DNA of 11,252 nucleotides. Source: Methanoculleus sp. UBA430. GTDB taxonomy: Archaea > Halobacteriota > Methanomicrobia > Methanomicrobiales > Methanoculleaceae. The notes below the pieces were generated by a model. That model was not told where the DNA came from and made no database searches. It worked only from the letters and a program-made list of their open reading frames with translations. The translations under genes and the position numbers were made by a program. Position 1 is the stretch's first letter, and every line of letters starts with the position of its first letter. The stretch spans positions 49,479 through 60,730 of the forward strand of contig NZ_DAXW01000014.1 of assembly GCF_002506585.1 (NCBI RefSeq), given 5' to 3'. Of this stretch, positions 5,887-11,252 are shown one piece after another.

Positions 5887-8321
5887 AGCAGGACGCTACC
5901 TACATCCGCTGGCTCGCCGATATCAGGAACGAGGACGTCGGCCTGGTCGGCGGGAAGAACGCATCGCTCGGCGAGATGTATAGCCAGCTGACCCCGCAGG
6001 GCGTGAAGATCCCCGACGGGTTCGCCGTGACTGCCGAAGGCTACCGGCACGTCCTTACATCCGCAGGGATTCTCGACGACCTCAAAGAGGCACTTGCCGG
6101 GCTCGACCGCAGCGACGTCGCCGACATCGCAGAGCGGGGAAGGCGGGCCCGCGACCTGATCCTTTCGGCAGGGGTCCCCGACGACCTCTGGAATGAGATC
6201 CGGACAGCCTACGATATGCTCTGCGACGAGTACGGGCCCGACGCCGACGTCGCCGTCCGGTCGAGCGCCACCGCCGAAGACCTCCCGACGGTCTCGTTCG
6301 CGGGCCAGCAGGAGACCTTCCTGAACATCCGCGGCTACCAGGCGCTCCGGGAGGCCTACGTCCGGTGCCTCGCCTCCCTCTTCACAGACCGGGCGATCGC
6401 CTACCGGGTGGACAACGGCTTCGACCACTTCAAGGTCGCCCTCTCGGTCGGGGTCATCAAGATGGTCCGCTCCGACCTCGCCGCAAGCGGGGTCATCTTC
6501 ACGCTCGACACCGATACCGGTTTCCGGGACGTCGTCCTCATCACGGGGTCCTACGGCCTCGGCGAGATGATCGTTCAGGGCGCCGTCAACCCCGACGAGT
6601 TCTACGTCTTCAAACCGACATTCCGGAAGGGGCACCGGGCCATCGTCAGGAAGAACGTCGGGGAGAAGCGGGTGAAGTTGATCTACGGCCACGGGGGCGA
6701 GAAGGAGGTCACCCGGAGGGTCGATGTCCCGGAAGCCGACCAAAAAAGGTTCTGCATCGGCGACGACGAGATCCTGACGCTTGCCGGGTACGCGCTCACG
6801 ATCGAGGACCACTACTCGGAGAAGGCCGGAAAGCCGGTGCCGATGGATATCGAGTGGGCGAAGGACGGCGAGACCGGGGAGCTCTTCGTCGTCCAGGCCC
6901 GGCCCGAGACGGTGCAGTCGCAGAAGGCGGGAGACGTCCTCGAGACCTACCGCCTTGACGAGCGCGGGACGGTGCTTGCCGCCGGAAAGAGCATCGGCGA
7001 TAAGATCGCCGTCGGGAAGGCCCGGATCGTCACCGACGTCAGCCGCCTCCCGGAGTTCAAGCCGGGGGAGGTCCTGGTCTCCGACACCACGACGCCCGAC
7101 TGGGAGCCCGTGATGAAGACGGCCGCCGCCATCGTGACGAACCGGGGCGGGCGGACCTCCCACGCGGCGATCGTCAGCCGGGAACTCGGCATCCCTGCGG
7201 TCGTCGGGACGGGCGACGCGACCGAGAAGGTCCCGACGGGCCGGGAGGTGACGGTGAGCTGCGCCGAGGGCGAGGAGGGGTTCGTCTACGATCGAGCCCT
7301 CCCGTTCCACGTCGAGAGGACCCGGCTCTCGGACCTGCGGCGGCCGAAGACCGAGGTGATGATGAACCTGGGGAACCCCGACGCGGCCTTCGGATTGGCG
7401 ATGGTCCCGAACGACGGCATAGGCCTCGCCCGGATGGAGTTCATCATCAGCAGTTACATCAAGGTCCACCCGATGGCACTTGTCCACCCCGACCGGGTCG
7501 AGGACGAATCCGTCCGGCAATCGATCGCGGACCTCACCTACGGCTACCCGAACGGTGAGGAGTACTTCGCCGAGAGGCTCGCGGAGGGGGTCGGGACCAT
7601 CGCCGCGGCGTTCTACCCGAACCCCGTCGTCGTCCGGACGAGCGACTTCAAGACGAACGAGTACGCGAGCCTCCTCGGCGGGACCTACTTCGAGCCGAAG
7701 GAGGCAAACCCGATGCTCGGCTTCCGCGGTGCCTCCCGCTACTACGACGAGCGCTACCGGGAGGGATTCAGCCTCGAGTGCCGGGCGCTGAAGCGGGTGA
7801 GAGAAGTGATGGGCCTCGCGAACCTGATCATCATGATCCCATTCTGCCGCCGGGCGGAGGAGGCAAAGAGAGTCATCGAGGAGCTCGAAAAGAACGATCT
7901 GCGCCGGGGTGAGAACGGTCTCCAGGTCTACCAGATGTGCGAGGTGCCGAGCAACGTCGTCGAGATAGATGCATTCAGCGAGTACTTCGACGGGTTCTCG
8001 ATCGGCTCAAACGACCTGACCCAGCTCGTCCTCGGCATCGACCGCGACTCGGCGGTCGTGGGCGGGGCCTTCGACGAGCGCGACCCGGCCGTTAAAAGGA
8101 TGGTCGCGATGGCCGTGGAGGGCTGCCGGCGGAACCATCGGCACAGCGGGCTCTGCGGCGAGGCGCCGAGCACCTATCCGGAGTTCGCCGACTTCCTGGT
8201 GGAGCAGGGAATCGACTCGATATCGGTCGAGCCCGATGCGATCCTCAAGATCACCCTCCGGGTGGCGGAGGCGGAGGAGCGGCTCAGGGGCGCGAAGAGG
8301 GCGGCCCCGGTACCCCGGTGA
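5883..8321 (+). CDS. ppsA: Phosphoenolpyruvate synthase (pyruvate, water dikinase)
   Basis: It converts pyruvate, ATP and water to PEP, AMP and phosphate, the entry step of gluconeogenesis. The protein has 812 residues, close to the family's usual 790-820. The N-terminal ATP-grasp domain (about 18-345) shows VGGKNASLGEM (22-32), the nucleotide Arg126 in VRSSATAEDLP, and QARPE (338-342). The swivelling phosphohistidine domain (about 380-455) has GGRTSHAAIVSRELGIPAVVG with catalytic His427. The C-terminal PEP/pyruvate barrel (about 475-800) has RTSDFKTNEY (Arg585), MCEVPSN, GSNDLTQL and the acid/base Cys758 in GLCGEAPS. All key residues are present, so the gene looks functional. The ATG at 5883 follows GGAGGGGG (5872-5879) within the end of the upstream dehydrogenase and overlaps its stop (ATGA), indicating translational coupling. 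The short C-terminal tail ends 6 bp before the stop of the convergent ATPase gene. Confidence 0.96.
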   Translation: MKQDATYIRWLADIRNEDVGLVGGKNASLGEMYSQLTPQGVKIPDGFAVTAEGYRHVLTSAGILDDLKEALAGLDRSDVADIAERGRRARDLILSAGVPDDLWNEIRTAYDMLCDEYGPDADVAVRSSATAEDLPTVSFAGQQETFLNIRGYQALREAYVRCLASLFTDRAIAYRVDNGFDHFKVALSVGVIKMVRSDLAASGVIFTLDTDTGFRDVVLITGSYGLGEMIVQGAVNPDEFYVFKPTFRKGHRAIVRKNVGEKRVKLIYGHGGEKEVTRRVDVPEADQKRFCIGDDEILTLAGYALTIEDHYSEKAGKPVPMDIEWAKDGETGELFVVQARPETVQSQKAGDVLETYRLDERGTVLAAGKSIGDKIAVGKARIVTDVSRLPEFKPGEVLVSDTTTPDWEPVMKTAAAIVTNRGGRTSHAAIVSRELGIPAVVGTGDATEKVPTGREVTVSCAEGEEGFVYDRALPFHVERTRLSDLRRPKTEVMMNLGNPDAAFGLAMVPNDGIGLARMEFIISSYIKVHPMALVHPDRVEDESVRQSIADLTYGYPNGEEYFAERLAEGVGTIAAAFYPNPVVVRTSDFKTNEYASLLGGTYFEPKEANPMLGFRGASRYYDERYREGFSLECRALKRVREVMGLANLIIMIPFCRRAEEAKRVIEELEKNDLRRGENGLQVYQMCEVPSNVVEIDAFSEYFDGFSIGSNDLTQLVLGIDRDSAVVGGAFDERDPAVKRMVAMAVEGCRRNHRHSGLCGEAPSTYPEFADFLVEQGIDSISVEPDAILKITLRVAEAEERLRGAKRAAPVPR

Positions 8322-8335
8322 TACCCCTCACCGGG
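8314..8335. terminator. Hairpin shared by the convergent ppsA and ATPase gene ends
   Basis: CCCGGTGA (8314-8321) and TCACCGGG (8328-8335) are perfect reverse complements with a six-base loop. The ppsA stop TGA is the last three bases of the left arm and the ATPase stop (TCA on the plus strand) is the first three of the right arm. Transcripts from either side can form the same 8-bp stem. No T tract follows on either strand, so termination by the hairpin is inferred. Confidence 0.5.
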
Positions 8336-10775
8336 CGAACCGTATACCGGCGTGGTCGATGAGGCGGTAAGCGTAGACCTTCACCGGGTCCGTGATCACA
8401 AGCGCCCAGATGAGCGCGTAGACCCAGACGAACGCCGCAAGCGGCCAGCCGATGGGTTCTATGAATACCCCGTAGACGGTGATCAGGGTCGCGACCGTCT
8501 GCGTGACGATCACCGCCCCGAGCAGGACCGGTGCGGGCCGGACGGACCAGAACGGGCCCCGGGTGCGGGCGACGAAGACGGTGAGGTGGCCGGCAACCGC
8601 GAGTTTGAGGAAGATGAGCGACCGGATGACCTCCAGGGGGAGGTTGAGCGGACCCTGTGCGATGGCGAGCATGGTAAACGAGGATACGACGCCCACAAAC
8701 CCGATGATCGTCGCGAGGGTGAGGATCTCGCGCATCTTCCACCGTTCGGGGGACCGGGAGTAGAGGACGTTGTCCCAGGCGATGGTCATGATCGGTATGT
8801 CGTTTAAGAGGGCAAGGAGGACGATCATCAGGGCGGTTATCGGGAAGAACCCGAAGATCAGGATCGAGAGGGTGATGAAGAAGAGGACGCGGATGGTCTC
8901 GGCGATCCGGTAGGTGACGTAGTGGGTCATGCGCTCGAAGATCATCCGGCTCTCTTTGATCGCATCGATGATCACCGAGAGGCCGGGTTTCGTGAGGACG
9001 ATCGCGGCCGCCGACTTCGCCGCATCCGTGGCCCCGGCAACGGCGATCCCGACGTCCGCCTTTTTGAGGGCGGGGGCGTCGTTCACGCCGTCGCCGGTCA
9101 TGCCGACGATGTGCCCCCGCGACTGGAGGAGGGAGACGATCCGGTACTTGTGCTCGGGGAAGACCTCGGCGAACCCGGCCGCTTGCTCGACGATCTCCGC
9201 GGCTCTCGGGTCGCTCTCCTTGACGAAGGCATCGGCGGTGGCGATCTCCGGCCGGAGGCCCACTTCCCGCGCAACCTCCCGGGCGATCGCTACGTGGTCG
9301 CCGGTGACCATCTTGACGTCGAGCCCCATCTTCGCCGCCGTCCCGATGGTCGCCGCGGAGTCGGCGCGGGGCGGGTCGTGAAGGCCGAGAACGCCGGCGT
9401 AGGCCCAGGCGCCGGGGGCATCGCTCCTTGCGACGCCGAGCATCCGGTAGCCCTTCCCGGCGAAGGTTTCGGAGAGGCGGTCGACCGTTTCGGTAAGGTC
9501 TTTTCCTCCGCCGGCGAGGGCGAGGATTACCTGCGGAGCGCCCTTTGCGACCGAGAACTCGCGGCCGTCGGCGCCCCGGACCGTGGCCTCGGTGCGCTTC
9601 GCCACGGGGTCGAACGGTTTGAAGCCGGTGACGGTAAAGGAGGAGAGCCGGTCCCTGAGACCCTGCGCATCTTCCGACTCGATGATCGCGATATCGATGG
9701 GGTCCCGGTCCTCCTCACGGGAAGCGAGGAGGGCGGCGAGCAGGACGTCGTCCTTCCCGAACCCCTCGAACGGGACGACCTCGGCGAGGGTGAGCCTGTT
9801 CTCCGTGATCGTCCCGGTCTTGTCGGTGCAGAGGACGTCCACCCCGGCCATCTCCTCGATGGCGACGAGTCTGCTGACGATGGCTTCCTTCCGCGCAAGC
9901 GCCGTCGCCCCCACGGCCATGGTGATCGAGAGGACGGCCGGCATTGCCGCGGGGATGGCCGCCACGACCAGGACGAGCGCGAACTGGAGGGTATCAAGGA
10001 TGCTCTCCTGCCGGATGAGCGAGACGATGAAGACCACGGTGACGAGGGCGACCGCGAGCACGATCAGGTAGTCGCCGATCCTGACGACGGCCTTCCGGAA
10101 GTGGCTCGTCGTCACCGCCTCCCCGGCGAGCCGGGCGGTCCGGCCGAAGAAGGTCGCATCCCCCGTAGCCACCACGAGCGCCGTCATCTCGCCCTGTTTG
10201 ACGGTGGAGCCGGAGTAAGCCGTATCCGAGGCGTGCTTCTCGACCGGCATCGACTCCCCGGTGAGGGCGGACTCGTCGGCAGAAAGGAAGTCTCCTTCGA
10301 CGAGTTTGATGTCGGCAGGGATGATATCCCCGTTCCGGACCCGGACGATATCGCCGGGAACGAGGTCCCGTGCGGTGATCTTCTGCCACTTGCCGTCGCG
10401 AAGCACCCTCGCCTCGAGCGCGAGCCGCTGTTTCAACATGGCGATGGCGTTCCCGGCCTGGCGTTCCTGCCAGAAACCGACGATCGCATTGACGAGGAGG
10501 AGGGCGAGGATGATCGCGAAGTCCTCCCAGCGCCCGATGGCGGCGGATATGATAAGCGCCGCCTCGATCATCCAGGGGATGGGGCCCCAGAAGTAGCGCA
10601 GGAACTTTTTGACCGCGCTCTCCTCCTTCTCGGGGAGCTCGTTGTAGCCGTATGTCCGGATCCGGTCGTTCGCCTCGGATTGGGAGAGACCTTCCCGCCG
10701 GGAGGAGAGGGCCCGGTAGAGGTCGTCGACGGCCATGCCCCGGGCCTCGTCGGTGCTGATCGCCTCGTGCTCCAT
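8328..10775 (-). CDS. P-type (P3A) H+-transporting ATPase
   Basis: This is an 815-residue membrane pump that uses ATP to export protons. Landmarks in order are TGES of the actuator domain (172-175); the M4 segment AAIPAAMPAVLS (272-283); phosphorylated Asp318 in DKTGT; KGAP (411-414) in the nucleotide domain; MVTGDH (489-494); and the hinge TGDGVNDAPALKKADVGIA (560-578). Transmembrane segments are about 62-80 and 85-103, 232-255 and 262-290, and six C-terminal ones from about 620 to 795. By comparison with the plant pump AHA2 as I remember it, Asn96 (M2), Arg629 (M5) and Asp659 (M6, LLNDIPIMT) match the three residues tied to proton transport. The protein ends right after M10 and lacks the autoinhibitory C-terminal domain of plant and fungal pumps. 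The ATG at 10775 follows a GAGGGCGG Shine-Dalgarno-like stretch and a TATA box. The gene stands alone and converges on ppsA. Confidence 0.94.
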   Translation of the reverse strand: MEHEAISTDEARGMAVDDLYRALSSRREGLSQSEANDRIRTYGYNELPEKEESAVKKFLRYFWGPIPWMIEAALIISAAIGRWEDFAIILALLLVNAIVGFWQERQAGNAIAMLKQRLALEARVLRDGKWQKITARDLVPGDIVRVRNGDIIPADIKLVEGDFLSADESALTGESMPVEKHASDTAYSGSTVKQGEMTALVVATGDATFFGRTARLAGEAVTTSHFRKAVVRIGDYLIVLAVALVTVVFIVSLIRQESILDTLQFALVLVVAAIPAAMPAVLSITMAVGATALARKEAIVSRLVAIEEMAGVDVLCTDKTGTITENRLTLAEVVPFEGFGKDDVLLAALLASREEDRDPIDIAIIESEDAQGLRDRLSSFTVTGFKPFDPVAKRTEATVRGADGREFSVAKGAPQVILALAGGGKDLTETVDRLSETFAGKGYRMLGVARSDAPGAWAYAGVLGLHDPPRADSAATIGTAAKMGLDVKMVTGDHVAIAREVAREVGLRPEIATADAFVKESDPRAAEIVEQAAGFAEVFPEHKYRIVSLLQSRGHIVGMTGDGVNDAPALKKADVGIAVAGATDAAKSAAAIVLTKPGLSVIIDAIKESRMIFERMTHYVTYRIAETIRVLFFITLSILIFGFFPITALMIVLLALLNDIPIMTIAWDNVLYSRSPERWKMREILTLATIIGFVGVVSSFTMLAIAQGPLNLPLEVIRSLIFLKLAVAGHLTVFVARTRGPFWSVRPAPVLLGAVIVTQTVATLITVYGVFIEPIGWPLAAFVWVYALIWALVITDPVKVYAYRLIDHAGIRFAR

Positions 10776-10799
10776 GGTTGCCGCCCTCTCTATCGGATC

Positions 10800-10807
10800 G
10801 TATATAG
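10800..10807 (-). promoter_or_regulatory. TATA box of the H+-ATPase gene
   Basis: The minus strand reads CTATATAC, about 28 bases upstream of the ATPase ATG at 10775, in GC-rich surroundings. With standard archaeal spacing, transcription would start only a few bases before the ATG, so the leader should be very short and the GAGGGCGG at about 10784-10791 may lie at or outside its 5' end. Confidence 0.65.
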
Positions 10808-10841
10808 GTGCCGCCTGCTGGCCTCCGGGCCCGGTGTGTTT

Positions 10842-10985
10842 GTGGGGATACCCAGGGAAGCCGCGTTCGGGGGGCGCAGGTAGAGGGATGGTCTGGACTC
10901 TGGCCTGTCCCCAGGTTTATCCCCATACACAGGACCGTGGGGGCTATCGCCACGGGGGGTGGGACCTCTCCTGTCTCTCGCAAGG
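10842..10985. repeat. Non-coding direct-repeat copy 1
   Basis: This copy shares ordered blocks with copy 2 at 11099-11252: GTGGGGATACCCAG (10842-10855), GGCCTGTCCC (10902-10911), GGACCGTGG (10932-10940), GGCTATCGCC (10942-10951) and CCTGTCTC (10970-10977). Spacing between the first two blocks is the same to within one base in both copies. Within this copy, the segment at 10834-10855 and that at 10911-10932 are imperfect inverted repeats around GGGGATA/TATCCCC and could pair. No open frame with protein-like composition covers it. Confidence 0.65.
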
Positions 10986-11098
10986 CGGTACCCGCAACCC
11001 CACCCCGCCCGGCCTGCGGCCTCCTCAGTCGCACCTGCGGTGCTCCAACTCCTGCTGTTCCAGCAGTCGTTCCCAGCCCCAAGGGGCGGGGGCAGTGC
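10986..11098. other. Non-coding spacer between the repeat copies, with small hairpins
   Basis: I see no gene here. Two short perfect inverted repeats stand out: CTGCTG/CAGCAG at 11052-11057 and 11061-11066 (three-base loop), and AGCCCC-AA-GGGGC near 11075-11087. The stretch is C-rich on the plus strand and matches no RNA gene I know. Confidence 0.4.
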
Positions 11099-11252
11099 GT
11101 GGGGATACCCAGTGGGAAGCCGTGTCCGTGTGTGGCTCTAGATCCGGTTCTTCCCCGGGCCTGTCCCGCTGCAGTGGACCGTGGTGGCTATCGCCCCTGG
11201 GGGAGGGGCTGACGGGGAGGGGGGCTTGCCCCCATCCCCTGTCTCACCAGGT
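11099..11252. repeat. Non-coding direct-repeat copy 2, running to the window edge
   Basis: Matching blocks are GTGGGGATACCCAG (11099-11112), GGCCTGTCCC (11158-11167), GGACCGTGG (11176-11184), GGCTATCGCC (11186-11195) and CCTGTCTC (11238-11245). The first two blocks are offset from copy 1 by 256-257 bases, the next two by 244 and the last by 268, so small insertions or deletions separate the copies. The repeat may continue beyond the window. Confidence 0.65.
11199..11240 (+). other. G-quadruplex motif overlapping a GC hairpin
   Basis: The plus strand has four G tracts: five G at 11199-11203, four at 11205-11208, four at 11214-11217 and six at 11219-11224, with loops of 1, 5 and 1 bases. This meets the usual four-tract G-quadruplex pattern. 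The last tracts can instead pair with the C-rich run at about 11228-11239 (GGGGGC-TT-GCCCCC core), so the two folds compete. Confidence 0.6.

Noticed and set aside
5844..7520. A 558-codon open frame on the minus strand opposite ppsA
   Set aside because: It lies opposite conserved PEP synthase codons, its composition is an Asp/Val/Gly/Arg-rich shadow, and no motif is recognisable.
8922..10883. A 653-codon open frame on the plus strand opposite the H+-ATPase gene
   Set aside because: It is antisense to a gene with full P-type ATPase motifs, its translation is a low-complexity Asp/Gly/Arg/Glu-rich mix with no domain, and such frames are common in GC-rich genes.
10808..11212. A 134-codon plus-strand frame in the terminal non-coding region
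   Set aside because: Its Pro/Arg/Cys/Gly-rich translation has no domain, the frame crosses the direct repeats with indels between copies, and no Shine-Dalgarno precedes it.
10834..11252. CRISPR array
   Set aside because: There are only two diverged copies about 250 bp apart, with no regular short repeat-spacer pattern.

Overview
This window is GC-rich DNA (roughly two-thirds G+C in the coding parts) with AT-rich, archaeal-style TATA boxes just upstream of several genes. The mix of META-domain lipoproteins, an archaeal-type P-type proton ATPase, phosphoenolpyruvate synthase and TATA-driven short-leader genes suggests a euryarchaeote. My best guess is a methanogen of the Methanomicrobiales (Methanoculleus-like); this is inferred from composition and gene content, as no rRNA or methanogenesis marker is present.

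Layout. (1) 1-2743, minus strand: two tandem paralogous genes for exported META-domain (HslJ-like) proteins. The left one runs off the window edge with two META domains visible. The right one is complete, a 547-residue predicted lipoprotein with four META domains and a hairpin plus pyrimidine-rich terminator candidate. (2) 3000-3746, plus strand: cofactor-dependent phosphoglycerate mutase. (3) 3811-8321, plus strand: an operon-like run of class I (bacterial-type) glyceraldehyde-3-phosphate dehydrogenase, a D-2-hydroxyacid dehydrogenase and PEP synthase. It has its own TATA box, a 12-nt gap and then a 4-nt ATGA overlap. (4) 8328-10775, minus strand: a P3A-type H+-ATPase converging on ppsA with only 6 bp between the stop codons. 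The two stop codons lie in opposite arms of one perfect 8-bp hairpin. (5) 10776-11252: no credible gene. It holds the ATPase promoter and two diverged direct-repeat copies about 250 bp apart, the second carrying a strong G-quadruplex/hairpin motif.

How the parts work together. PEP synthase (pyruvate to PEP), phosphoglycerate mutase (2-PG to 3-PG) and GAPDH (1,3-BPG to GAP) are three steps of the lower Embden-Meyerhof path, and in a methanogen they would mostly run toward gluconeogenesis. Enolase and phosphoglycerate kinase are not in the window. The hydroxyacid dehydrogenase, translationally coupled to ppsA, may feed or drain pyruvate (as D-lactate) or a related 2-oxoacid; its substrate is not readable from sequence. 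The mutase and GAPDH are the bacterial versions of steps that most archaea run with other enzymes, so this block looks like a horizontally acquired carbon module. The META lipoproteins act outside the membrane and the ATPase in the membrane, with no evident functional link to the carbon genes.

I did not find a clearly new defence or mobile system. The points most worth a second look are the mosaic META repeats, the bacterial-style carbon module, the hairpin shared by two stop codons and the repeated non-coding element with a G-quadruplex motif.
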